Made by a program: the position numbers and the translations under genes. Below the pieces are notes generated by a model. That model had not been told where the DNA came from and did not search any database. It worked only from the letters and a program-made list of their open reading frames with translations. This document shows, piece by piece, positions 10,653 through 21,049 of a stretch of 64,000 nt of DNA (position 1 is its first letter; each line of letters starts with the position of its first letter). The stretch is from Liolophura sinensis. Taxonomy: Eukaryota; Mollusca; Polyplacophora; Chitonida; Chitonidae. The stretch is from the NCBI RefSeq assembly GCF_032854445.1, contig NC_088295.1, positions 51,255,249 to 51,319,248 on the forward strand, read 5' to 3'.

Positions 10653-12834
10653 TCAAGTCTTAATCATTAACAAACCAATCGTTAATGTGCACGGTATCGG
10701 ATCAAGGATGGATCCAACGAAATATTGTACGTTGAAAAAGTCTGACCGTCAGAGTTTCGGCAGGACGCCTGGATTACAGGAAGCTACACTTGACACCTTT
10801 TTCCACATTTAAATGCGATCTTCCTGCATATCTCTTACACATATACCTGCATGTATAGAGAGGTATAAATAAGTATATTGAGAGTAAGAAACGACGCCTG
10901 ATGACTAGACCTACTATTATTATTTATCTATTCAGGATAAGATTTAACCTCAGGACCCCATTTTCACAAATGACGTTAAAGAGCGACAAAACTACATCAT
11001 TTGATGAGAAATCAACAGTAAGGTGAACTCTTACCCGATAAGCTTTCACTTCAGGTCTAGCATCTTTGTCGGGTTGTCGTCTTTCGGTTGCCCTGTTCTC
11101 GTATTGTCGCATTGTCGCATCGCGGTCTCGCTTCCTTTGCGTACAGTTACTGGCCCCTAATCGAACAGATAAACGAGTCTTTGATTGGATTATCACCCAA
11201 TTGTAGAGGAATCTTCCTTGGCTCAGGGTCAAGGTGCCCACCTAAGTTCACAAAAATCCGTTCTTAGACTTTTCCGCAAAGCTGTGGACAGGCAGCAAGA
11301 CAAATATACATGCAAATGAACGCCGAGTATAATGAATTGGTGCGTTGGCTCACGGCTATCCAGTTCACACAATTTCATCAAACTCCGTCCATAATTTTTG
11401 GCGTAACTTTCTGACAGACCGGCAAACAAAAAAAATAAACGTCCGCTGTCTTAAAACCGTGGCGGGGTGGGAAGGTGGTGTTGCGACGTCGCGAAAGTCG
11501 CCGTCAAATGGAAGCTATCAGCCACCATATCCGAAACCTTCCAAACCTAATGGCACAGCAGTCTCCGACTAGCAGCCTTTACCGACTGCGAACCAGTTAT
11601 AGAACAAATTACCCTATCCATGATAACGAGTTAGCATTCCTTGTAATGTATTACAACTACTGTATCTAGTGCTTACAGATTTGTGAACTGCCATGTTGAT
11701 GATAACTGTTAAAGGCAGCATTTGTACATATATTATTTATTACTCTCATTCGTGTTTTTCTATACGACACCCCAAATTAGAGATAAGAAATAGATAGCAG
11801 TTCCGTAATACAATAAAATTTGGACCAAAGTCTGTAGCACAGCCGTATAAGGAAACATGACCATTTATGTCGAATTTATTTTGGCGTTTCCCTTTGGAGG
11901 AAGCAGTATTTTACAGTATGTGGTATAGGGTGAGGAATGAGGTGGGAATTAAAATGGACAGTCAGATTTCGCCTTTAGTTTTTATTTTCAATTATCGTTA
12001 AAAATGGAATATGTCTCGGTATTACCTCTGCTTAGCACCAGAAGATAGGCTTTATGACGTGGCATGCGTTTTTTTAATCAGGTGACTACACATACACGGC
12101 AGTCTGAAGTCGTGTTAAAGCCAATTATTCAGTCAATCGGACTGTCAATCAAGACTTAAGGACCCGATTTTGCGACTTTATTTCGGATCGATGGACTTTT
12201 GATCGGGCTATCATGCTTTCGAACAAACGGATCTTCGATTCCACCTCGGGACTATCTGAACTTTGGATTACAGCGGGCCTTCCAACCAACTGCCTTCGGA
12301 CCAATATACCTCCGTAATCTTATTTTTACCTAAACAATACAAAATGTTGAAATTTCTGATGCTTTTAGGAGCGATGATTTGTTAACATAATTTGTTTTAA
12401 TGATTGGATTAATACCATCATGGTTCCTTGGGCAAAAACAAAGAAAGGAAAAAGGCATAGTCATGGAGGGTAGAGTCTTTCATCAAATTTCACACCATGC
12501 TGCAAATCACACAGCATCGTAGCGTCGTATTTGTCTGCCTTCTACCAAACATCTCCTAACTGATACAACCATCAGATGATGATCTTTCTTCGTCGTTGAA
12601 GAAACACTGGAGAACTGTATTAACACACTAAAAAGAAGGCCCAGGAAGAAAGCTGCCAAAACTTTCAAAGGATATCTTTCCAGGTTTTCAGAAGCCTATT
12701 GTTATTATGATAATAGGTTTTTTTTATCTATGTATGAAAGACTTACATGGGTATATCACCTAATTACTCATTAATCAATCCTCATATGGTTACTCACTGG
12801 ATCCTTTTCAAAGCCCATGCAATGTGCTCTAGTC
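10653..12834. other. no gene recognised
   Basis: A frame of about 105 codons on the - strand (10924-11241) and overlapping + frames at 11345-11669 have no recognisable domain. The segment 12110-12320 has an unusual TCG/GGA-rich texture unlike its AT-rich surroundings and could be a transposable-element relic, but I cannot classify it. Confidence 0.45.
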
Positions 12835-13087
12835 CTGTCTTCTTAGAGAGACAGAGCCAAGTAACAGTAGGCCTCTAGAGACAATGCAAAAGTAATCTAA
12901 GATCATCGTCTAATGTACCAAAGTTGAGAAAATTATGATGTGTATTTCATGTGGCAAACATCGACATATGTCCATGTATCTTTCTTCCATTTTCAGAGAG
13001 ACAAATTTCAGATAATAATAGGTCTCTAAAGATAAGTCAAGGTTTGTTTTATGTGTTCTCTACGAAGACTGAGAGCATTACGATGTA

Positions 13088-13414
13088 CAGTCAAACCTGT
13101 ACTTACGGCCACCTGTAAGCAGCGTCCATCTGCTCTAAACGGCCACTCTTTGCCGCGACCGAACGATTTTACCATGTTAAACGACCTGTAATATACGGGC
13201 ACCTGTCCAACGCGTCCAGCAACCACTATATTTCGCAACAAAAATCCAATATCAACCTCTTTCATGCGTCCAGAAGTCTTGATCCATCGGCAAATTAACT
13301 GATGATCGGGAGCTTCGAAAAATTCAAAATGGCGGTCACAAAATTCGCCAGCTTTGACTGGAAAGCCAAATTGCCAGAGCTCTGCAGGGACTACAAGCCC
13401 GAGGACATTTTCAT
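13088..13414 (+). mobile_element. pogo/Tigger-type DNA transposon, 5' fragment
   Basis: The fragment begins CAGTCAAACCTGTACTTACG, typical of pogo/Tigger-like terminal repeats, directly after a TA (13086-13087), the target these elements use. It continues with the 'cggccacctgt'-style GC-richer non-coding leader also typical of the group. An ATG at 13329 opens a short frame MAVTKFASFDW followed by LPELCRDYKPEDIF, which resembles a stretch of Tigger transposases that comes just before the conserved NADETGLFW motif. The match then stops and satellite sequence resumes at 'TATGTTTTCATGTG'. No right terminal repeat is present, so the copy is a dead 5' remnant. Family assignment is from recognition, not from a search. 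Confidence 0.65.
13329..13414 (+). pseudogene. transposase fragment (pogo/Tigger-like)
   Basis: About 28 codons from ATG, containing SFDWKAKLPELC and DYKPEDIF. The rest of the transposase (DNA-binding remainder and DDE catalytic domain) is absent, so it cannot be active. Confidence 0.55.
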
Positions 13415-13837
13415 ATGTATGTTTTCATGTGTTTGACATCGACATCTATGTTTTCTTTTGCCTTTTAAGACCCAAGAAAGCCTGAGATCAGTAAGTCTCT
13501 GGAAACAAAGGACAAGTCATCAAAGGTTATTGAGCATTATGCTGTACGTTTCATGCATTTGACATCGACATCCAGCAATGTATTATTTTGTCTTTTCAAT
13601 GGGACACACTCCAGATAACAATAAGTCTCTAGGTATAGCGCGAAACTAAACAAGGCTTACTCTCTACTCTGCCAAGATTGAGAAAATCACGATGTATCTG
13701 TGCAGGCATTCGTCTGCCTTTTAAAAGAGACAAAGCCTGAAAACAGTAGGTCTCTAGAAACAATGCAAAGCAAATCAAGGGTTATTGTCTAGTCTACCAA
13801 GGGTTAAGAGCATTATACGATATACTTTTTTATGTGG

Positions 13838-14084
13838 GGGCCTCCGTGGCTCAGTTGGTTAGCGCGTTAGCGTAGCGTAATGACCCAGGAGCCTCTCACC
13901 AATGCGGTCGGTGTGAGTTCAAGTCCAGCTCATGCTGGCTTCCTCTCCAGCCGTACGTGGGAAGGTCTTCCAGCAATCCGCGGATGGCTCTACCCGGTTA
14001 ACTCCCGCCATAATACTGGCCGCCGTCGCATAAGTGAACTATTCTTGAGTACGGCGTAAAACACCAATCAAATAAATAAATAAA
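13838..14084 (+). mobile_element. SINE family 1, full length with target-site duplication
   Basis: A complete copy. The tRNA-derived head 'ggctcagttggttagcg' (A-box region) and 'gtgagttcaagtcc' (B-box region) is followed by the body 'ggtcttccagcaatccgcgg', the 3' domain 'ttgagtacggcgtaaaacac' and an AATAAATAAATAAA tail. A perfect 12-bp direct repeat TTTTTTATGTGG flanks it (13826-13837 and 14085-14096). Removing one repeat and the SINE restores a satellite unit. Confidence 0.95.
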
Positions 14085-15745
14085 TTTTTTATGTGGTAAA
14101 CATAGACGTATGTCCATGTCTTTTTCTTTCCCTTTTAAGTAACAAAAGCCGGACAGCAATAACTCGGAACTAATCAGGGGTTATTTATTGTCTACTCTAC
14201 CAGCGCTGAGAGCATTCCAATGTATGTTTCATGTAACTGACATCAATGTATTTTTTTGCCCTTTTAAGAGACGAAAGCCAGGTATAGAAAAGGTTTCAAC
14301 TCCTTACCCTTCTATAACTCAATCTGTGCTGTTTATACTTTATAGAAGGATCAATACCATCCTTAATACAGGCAATAGGCCCGAAGACACCATGCAAAAC
14401 GAGTGAAAGGATACAAAACCCTGACAACAATATACATCTCTAGAGATAAAGCAAAATTATTTACAGTGTCTGTTTCATGTGGTAGACATCGACATCTATT
14501 CATGTCTTTTTCTTTCCTTTTAAGAGTCAAAAGCCAGACAACAATAGCTCTCTAAAGGTAGGGCAGAACTAATGACGGTTTCTTCATTGTCTTCATTATT
14601 CTATCGAGGTTGCGAGCATAACGATATATGCTTCATGTGGTAAGCACTGCCTTCATTGAGAGACAAAAGGCTAATAACATTAGGCCTCCAGACCCAATCC
14701 GACATTGCACGTATAATCAGGGGTTATTGTATACTCAATCCAGAGTTAGGTAGCAATGGGTCTTTAAACAGAAAGCAAAACAAATCAATTCAGGGTTGTT
14801 TTCTACTCTATCCAGAATCAGATAACAATGGGTCTTTAGACAGAATGCAAAACAAATCAAGAGTTATTGTGTACTCTACCCAGGTGGAGAGCATTGCCAT
14901 GTATATAGACATATGACTACGATATGGATGTGATATAGTAGACATTTACATCTAGGAATGCATTATGCCCGTTCAGAACGACAAAAGAAGATAATAATAA
15001 GGCAAAACTGGCCAAAGGTTATTGTCTACTCTACCAAAACTCAGATCATTATTTTACTGTGTATATTTCATGTGTTTAACATTGACATCTAGCGATGTAT
15101 TACTTTGTCTTTTAACTGAGAAAGACTACTGATAAAAAGTCTTTCGGGACAATGCGAAACCAAGCAAGAATCCATCAAGATTGAGAAAATTACGATGTAT
15201 GCTTTATATGATAAACATCGATATCTACCCATTTATTCTTCTACCTTTTAAGAGAGACAAAAGTCTGATCTAGGTCTCTAGAATCATTTTAAATGACAAA
15301 AAAATACAGACAGCAATATCTGTGAGAATAAAGAATTACTCAAGGGTAAATCGTTGTCTGCTCAGCCAAGGTTGAGAGCATGTTCGTTTCATGCGGTAGA
15401 TATCGACATCTGTCCATGTTTTTTTCTTCCTTTTAAGAGACAAAAGTCAGACATCAACTGATCTCTAGACACCAGGCATAACTAATGACAGGACATAAAA
15501 CCCTGGCAAAATAAATCGACGGTTATTGTCTCCGCTCCTAAGGATAAGAGAATTACAATGTCTGTTTCATGCGATAGACATCGACATCTATTAATGTCTT
15601 TTCTTACCTTTAAAGAGACAAAAGCCAGACAACAAGGTCTCTAGAGATAAGGAGAAACTAATCAAGACTTATTCATTGTCCACTCTATGTCACACTAAGG
15701 TCGAGGGCTTTACTGTGTGTTTCATTCGGTAGACATCTATGTCTA

Positions 15746-16011
15746 GCCTTGTATTTATAGGTTTATTGTTGAGAATCGACAAGGGCTCATTATAGAGGCA
15801 TTAGACATTCTGGACCTTTATGTGCTTTCAGTCATCTACATCCTGTTGTTCAGTTTACTCTGTGCCCAATCCAATATGGTTACTTAATGGCCCCGTTCTA
15901 ACACAGGCTTGGATTTCAACTTTTGCATTTTGCTGCCATGTGTAAATGAAAATATACCGGTGATAATACTGTCATATTAAAGTTTAGCATTACAGTCCTC
16001 TAAGACAAATG
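15746..16011. other. no feature recognised
   Basis: Sequence between the satellite and the SINE cluster. I see nothing identifiable in it. Confidence 0.4.
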
Positions 16012-16139
16012 CAACCTGCGGATGGTCGTGGGTTTCCCCCGGACTGTGCCCGGTTTCCACCCATAATGCTGGCTATCGTCGTATAAGGTAATTATTCTTG
16101 AGTATGGCGCAAAACTGCAATCAAATAAATAAATAAATC
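16012..16139 (+). repeat. SINE family 1, 3' part
   Basis: From 'caacctgcggatggtcgtgg' to 'aataaataaataaatc'. It is the first of several SINE pieces arranged nearly head to tail. Confidence 0.9.
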
Positions 16140-16145
16140 AAATGC

Positions 16146-16368
16146 ATGTAGGGGTCCTCTTGGCTAGCGCAGTGATCAAGCAGCCTCTTGTCGATGCGGT
16201 CGCTGTGAGTTCAAGCTCAGCTCGTTCGTGGGAGAGTCTGCCCTCAAAATGCGGATGGTCGTGGATTTCCATTTGGCTCTGGCCTGTTTCCTCTCAGTAT
16301 AATACTGGCAGCCGTCGTATATGTGAGCACGGCGTAAAACACCAATCAAACCAATGAATAAATCAAAT
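16146..16368 (+). repeat. SINE family 1, near full length, diverged
   Basis: It starts 'aggggtcctcttggctagcg' with an eroded A-box region, retains 'tgtgagttcaagctcagctc' and ends 'ggcgtaaaacaccaatc' plus an AATGAATAAATC tail. It follows the preceding copy's tail within about 6 bp. Confidence 0.85.
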
Positions 16369-16373
16369 GCATG

Positions 16374-16514
16374 AAGGGGGCTCCGTGGCCTAGTGGTTAG
16401 CGTGCTAGTGCAGCGCAATGGCACAGGAGCGTCTAACCGATGCGATCACTGTGGGTTCAAGTCCAGTTCATGCTGGATTCCTCTGTGGTCATACGTATGA
16501 AGGTTCGCCAACAA
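16374..16514 (+). repeat. SINE family 1, 5' (tRNA-like) part
   Basis: It contains 'gggggctccgtggcctagtggttagcg' spread over the A-box region and 'gtgggttcaagtccag' over the B-box region, then breaks off after 'gaaggttcgccaac'. Because SINE insertions usually lose the 5' end, loss of the 3' part points to later deletion or insertion. Confidence 0.85.
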
Positions 16515-16717
16515 AATTCTGATGTTTAATACAAGATCTGTACACCTGAATACAAAATTTGAAAATTTGTACACCGTATCTGACGTCACATACAACACAC
16601 TGAAATGACCCACATGCTCCAAAGCTCTCGTTCAGCTCAGCGCAATCATATACGGCCATCTTCAGGGAAAAAGTAAACATCTTTTAGCATCATCTCTTTG
16701 AGAGAGCGATTATAAAA

Positions 16718-16888
16718 ACTACGACGGCGGCCAGCATTGTGGTGGGAGGAAACCAGGCAGAGCCAGGTGGAAACCCACGACCATCCGCAGGTTGCTGGCA
16801 GACCATCCCACGTACGGCCGGAGAGGAAGCTACCATAAGCAATACTTGAACTCACAGCGACCGCATTGAAGAGAGGCTGCTGGGTCAC
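16718..16888 (-). repeat. SINE family 1, lacking the 3' tail
   Basis: Reverse-orientation copy from 'cgacggcggccagcattgtgg' through 'cgtacggccggagaggaag' to the tRNA-like head near 'ctgctgggtcac'. The terminal TTTA tract and the gtgttttacgccg block are missing. Confidence 0.85.
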
Positions 16889-17165
16889 CAGCTTCTCATA
16901 CCAATAAAAGTTGTACCCGTATACAATATAGACTCAGGCTTACATATACGCAAGTAATACAGGCCTATGCATTTTAGCTGACATAGAAATAATTACCATG
17001 ATATTACCCGGTATCATTAAATTTACTTATGTTACTGGTGCTTTAGTTCACATTCAAACTAGAAAAAATGGGCAGTTCTGACAAATTTGTACCCAGGTTT
17101 AGAGCAGAATTCAGATTTGTTGATCAGTTTCATAATACAGTACATCACACCTGACCCATGTGCAG

Positions 17166-17193
17166 GGATATATATATATATATATATATATAT
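17166..17193. repeat. (AT)n microsatellite
   Basis: About 14 AT dinucleotides; it accounts for short Ile-Tyr frames on both strands. Confidence 0.95.
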
Positions 17194-17195
17194 GC

Positions 17196-17718
17196 ATATA
17201 TCCATACATAGACAAATATGTAAATTTTGTAATATACATATGTTTTTTACGAACATGATTGAGTTACAAGTAACACATTTTCTTCTCTGTATTTGTGCCT
17301 ATCGGCCTACATGCCACAGTTAATTTACTCTAAGGGAGCATACCATTACATGTATTAATACATATCATGTGCTTATAATCACACACTTCAAATAGCCAGT
17401 TAGATTTGAAAACATTTCCGTGAATGACCTCTCTGGTAAATCTGGGTCCTTGTCCCATGAGGTTACATATATATGTTTTATCGCCTTGCACTCGGTTCGA
17501 CAGTAGCAGTCATCAATACTTATGTTTGTCAGAGATAAGATGCTACATATGCTTAGCCCAGTTTCTTCAGTCCATCCATCTATCTATAAATCTTGAGACT
17601 TCTGTCATAAACATTTAAGTGAAATAGTCTTAACGGCATAAAACACGCTGACAATGAAGTAAATAAATAAACAAATAATCTGTGTGAATAAAAAGAGAAG
17701 TCAGTATTGCTGATGTAT
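17196..17718. other. no feature recognised
   Basis: AT-rich DNA between the microsatellite and the next SINE fragment; nothing identifiable. Confidence 0.4.
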
Positions 17719-17773
17719 AAATACATATTCTTGAGTACGGCGTAAGACTGCAATAAAATAAAATAAATAAATC
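17719..17773 (+). repeat. SINE family 1, terminal fragment
   Basis: Only 'tattcttgagtacggcgtaa', a short linker and an AATAAAATAAAATAAATAAATC tail (blocks) are present, so the copy is severely 5'-truncated. Confidence 0.75.
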
Positions 17774-17929
17774 AGTAAGTTAATATATAAGTTGCAACCA
17801 TTCGTCATGATGGAACAAACAGATGCCCATGTGCTGATGTATTTGTAGACAGAATTTGGACATTTGATTGTAAATGGAGGTCTTACAGTGCAGATAAAAG
17901 GATGGTGGAGATAAAAAATTATTCTATTC

Positions 17930-18070
17930 ATTAATTTATTTGAGTGATGTTTTACACCATAATCAAGGATACTTCACTTAATTAACAGCGGCTGTCAGCA
18001 TCACGAAGGGAAGAAACCGGGCAAAGTCTCCGGGAAACCAACGACCATCCGCAGGTTGTTGGCAGACCTC
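17930..18070 (-). repeat. SINE family 1, 3' part
   Basis: Reverse copy: 'gatgttttacaccataatcaagg', 'gaagaaaccgggcaaag' and 'gaccatccgcaggttgttgg' blocks. It ends where the 50-bp minisatellite begins. Confidence 0.8.
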
Positions 18071-18071
18071 A

Positions 18072-18478
18072 TGTATCACGTGTGATGCCGATAGATGTTA
18101 TCACATGTGATGCAGTTAGACCTTATCACATGCGGAGCAGTTAGATCTTAACACATGTGATGCAGATAGATCTTATCACATGTAATACAGTTAGACCTTA
18201 CCACATGTGATGCAGATAGATCTTATCACATGTAATACAGTTAGACCTTACCACATGTGATGCAGATAGATCTTATCACATGTAATACAGTTAGACCTTA
18301 CCACATGTGATGCAGATAGATCTTATCACATGTAATACAGTTAGACCTTACCACATGTGATGCAGATAGATCTTATCACATGTAATACAGTTAGACCTTA
18401 ACACATGTGATGCAGATAGATCTTATCACATGTAATACAGTTAGACCTTACCACATGTGATGCAGTCAGAGCTCACGG
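18072..18478. repeat. minisatellite, 50-bp unit made of two 25-bp halves
   Basis: The unit is a dimer of related 25-mers: one half reads 'cacatgtgatgcagatagat' then 'cttat', the other 'cacatgtaatacagttagac' then 'cttac'. The central dimers are almost identical; edge copies near 18075-18130 are more diverged, as expected for an array homogenised in its middle. CACATGTG is itself palindromic. Confidence 0.9.
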
Positions 18479-18549
18479 CATCACACTTAATGCAGTCAAA
18501 GGTTTGCATACCTGATACAATCAGTGATCAACATACCTAAACATCTTTT

Positions 18550-18887
18550 ACGACCACTTTGGTGGCCTAATGGTTACAGCGTCCGCCTCGAAGTGGGGAA
18601 ACCTCGGGATCAGCCCAAAGACTTTAAAAATGGTACTCGCTACTGCCTCGCTTGGCACTCAGCACTGAGAGGATAGAGCAAGGAAACATGACTTGTTGGC
18701 CTGGTGTCAGTATAATGTGACTGGTTGGGGTGTCACATCTGGTGTCTTCAGCATGATACTTCAGTCGCTGCCCCCCGCCACAAGAAGACCCAGTATATAT
18801 ATACACACACATAATGACTGGTCGTCGTCATATGACTGAAAAAGTGCGACGTTAAACCCCAAACTTATATATATACATACATACTAG
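18550..18887 (+). mobile_element. SINE family 2, body A, complete with target-site duplication
   Basis: The tRNA-like head ('ggtggcctaatggttacagc', 'cctcgggatc') is followed by the body 'ctgcctcgcttggcactcag', 'agaggatagagcaagg', 'ggtgtcttcagcatgatact', and the terminal block 'cgtcgtcatatgactg', 'gacgttaaaccccaaac' with an ATACATAC tail. A 9-bp direct repeat ACATCTTTT flanks it (18541-18549 and 18888-18896). It is the best reference copy for the second SINE group here. Confidence 0.85.
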
Positions 18888-18896
18888 ACATCTTTT

Positions 18897-19514
18897 GTAG
18901 AATAAATTTCCTATTATCCATGTACAGTACTAAAGTGCAGAATGTCAAAGAAAATATTTTTGTGCTGAGTTTGTCTGAGACATTATTGATAACACATGTA
19001 CTTTGTGCAATTCTTAGAACTATCTTTTCACCACTGAAGAAAGCTTATTTGGGAGTCCCCACTAACCCTAACCCAAACACCAACCATTCAAATATATTTT
19101 CAAATAGCCTTTTCTCCTAAAAAATAAAAAAAGCTTTAAAAACTATTAAAGACCATATCTGCAAATAAGTTTTAACACTTTTCCATCTGATTTTGGCATC
19201 ATTTTTATGTTTTCTTCTCCTTTAATAGGATTCCACCTATACTGCAATCAGTTTGCATCTACTGGAGTGACTGATTGTGGTTATCTGCATTTTGTCCACA
19301 GTCTAAATAAAAAGACACCACTGAAGATCCCCAAACAGTAAACATTTATATGTCAATAACTTAATTTACAGCAAATCAATGCTGTATTTAACTTCATGCT
19401 AAAGTGTTGAAATCAAGTGGGTATACTTTGACGGTGGGAACAATGGTTCTTCCAAACTGTTTGTACCGGATATTTGAAAGAGAATATTAGTCAAGTTATA
19501 TGCTAAATAAGTGC
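18897..19514. other. no feature recognised
   Basis: AT-rich, non-repetitive by eye. A frame at 18920-19120 has no recognisable domain. Confidence 0.4.
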
Positions 19515-20041
19515 AATTACATGTCGTACACTCATGTTAAACTCCACGTGTTTAATTACATGTCGTACACTCATGTTAAACGCCACGTGTTTAATTACAT
19601 ATAGTACACTCATGTTAAACTCCACGTGTTTAATTACATGTCGTACACTCATGTTAAACTCCACGTGTTTAATTACATGTCGTACACTCATGTTAAACTC
19701 CACGTGTTTAATTACATGTCGTACACTCATGTTAAACTCCACGTGTTTAATTACATGTCGTACACTCATGTTAAACTCCACGTGTTTAATTACATGTCGT
19801 ACACTCATGTTGAACTCCACGTGTTTAATTACATGTCGTACACTCATGTTAAACTCCACGTGTTTAATTACATGTCGTACACTCATGTAAACTCCACGTG
19901 TTTAATTAGATGTCGTACACTCATGTTAAACTCCACGTGTTTAATTACATGTAGTACACTCATGTTAAACTCCACGTGTTTAATTACATGTCGTACACTC
20001 ATGTTAAACTCCACGTGTTTAATTACATGTCGTACACTCAT
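19515..20041. repeat. minisatellite, 39-bp unit, ~13.5 copies
   Basis: The unit reads 'ttacatgtcgtacactcatg' then 'ttaaactccacgtgtttaa'. Because 39 is divisible by three and some frames lack stops, long frames run through it on both strands (13-residue repeats); they are artefacts. Each unit contains TTAAAC-7 bases-GTTTAA, an inverted repeat around the E-box-like CACGTG. One copy near 19885 has lost a T. Confidence 0.97.
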
Positions 20042-21049
20042 GATGAAATGAAATGCTTTCATCTTACATATACACACTGGACGTGGATATAACTTGGATC
20101 CATGGTTAATATCCACAGCCTCTATATCCGCCAGGACAGCTATGTATGCAGTAATGATTGATCATATTTAAATGCTTCATACGTACCAGTAAGCATTCCA
20201 TATTTTGCGTATCTAAACCGAGCTGAGGTGCTCCTGATGTGCAGAACGTCTCCACTAATTCCAGATATATTTTGAGCAAAATTGCTCAATTACTAAGATT
20301 TCTCTGCGCAGGGAACCCCACCATCTACATCCACATATCTGCTGCAATCAACTGTTGACTGACATTGCTGTAAGTCTGCCATTCAGTGACCTTAATGTCT
20401 AAAATACCATGTAAAGGCACAGGGCCCAAGCATTTCAAATACCTAATGTTTTCTTTGTTTAAAAAGTTTCCAGTCTGATCACATTTCAAGGGCAACTACC
20501 ATGAAATGTTATATTTATCATTATGTTGTGTTTACAGTAAAATTGTTCAAGTTTTTCTTCTCTCTTCAAGCATCTCTAATTTTTGGCCTTTTAACTGGAT
20601 TATTTTCTTGTAGTAAATGTGGAAATAACCCGTCATTGATCATTGTATTCACAGAGGCTGGTTATGTAGCCACATCAAATTATTCATTCATTTTGGTGAG
20701 CAAGCAGTCTCTTCTACTTTTCTCGGCAACACTTTTAACTAACATAATAAACATTGGCAAAAGTATTGCACTACACAGGCAAAATAAGATTCATTTACTA
20801 TTTATGTGATATATAAATTTAGGCTATAAGATAAAATATGGTGTATTAATATGGAGTTCAAGGAAGTATATATGCTAAACCTGACAGGAATGTATAAGTA
20901 CCTATATCCTTAATTTACCTAACAAAGTTCCTTTACAGTCACAAGTGAATTCCTTTGTTTTTTTAGCTACCTTAACCGATATGAATAACAACTAGCTTAA
21001 CAGCTCAATTAACAGTACACGTACAGCTCCAAGTCAAGGCGTTACTGTG
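20042..21049. other. no gene recognised
   Basis: AT-rich spacer between two arrays. A 102-codon frame at 20501-20809 is hydrophobic but has no splice or family support. Nothing else is supportable. Confidence 0.45.

Larger units (their letters stand above)
12835..15745. repeat. old diverged satellite, ~125-150-bp unit
   Basis: A motif of the form 'agagacaaaagcc.gacaacaataggtctctagag...gcaaaactaatcaagggttattgtctactctacc...gttgagagcattacgatgtatgtttcatgtggtagacatcgacatct' (blocks separated) recurs throughout. Examples are near 12850, 12997, 13474, 13605, 13727, 14145, 14266, 14520, 14658, 14815, 15250, 15440 and 15615. Units are diverged and often partial. The array is interrupted by a pogo-type transposon fragment (13088-13414) and a SINE (13838-14084). 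Confidence 0.7.

Noticed and set aside
10924-11241. 105-codon basic antisense frame
   Set aside because: No domain, no splice support, and a competing frame overlaps on the other strand.
16142-16424. Frames through SINE copies (also 16646-16888, 42223-42504, 56261-56624, 61091-61460)
   Set aside because: The same peptide-like strings recur because the same SINE recurs; none is a gene.
19515-20041. CRISPR-like appearance of regular repeats
   Set aside because: The units are fully tandem with no unique spacers, no cas genes are present, and the DNA is clearly animal.
19503-20116. Long frames with 13-residue repeats on both strands
   Set aside because: They are produced by the 39-bp minisatellite, whose length is a multiple of three. 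Both strands are open, and no start context or flanking exon supports a protein.
20501-20809. 102-codon hydrophobic frame
   Set aside because: AT-rich codons give hydrophobic residues by default, and no splice sites, domain or signal-peptide pattern support it.
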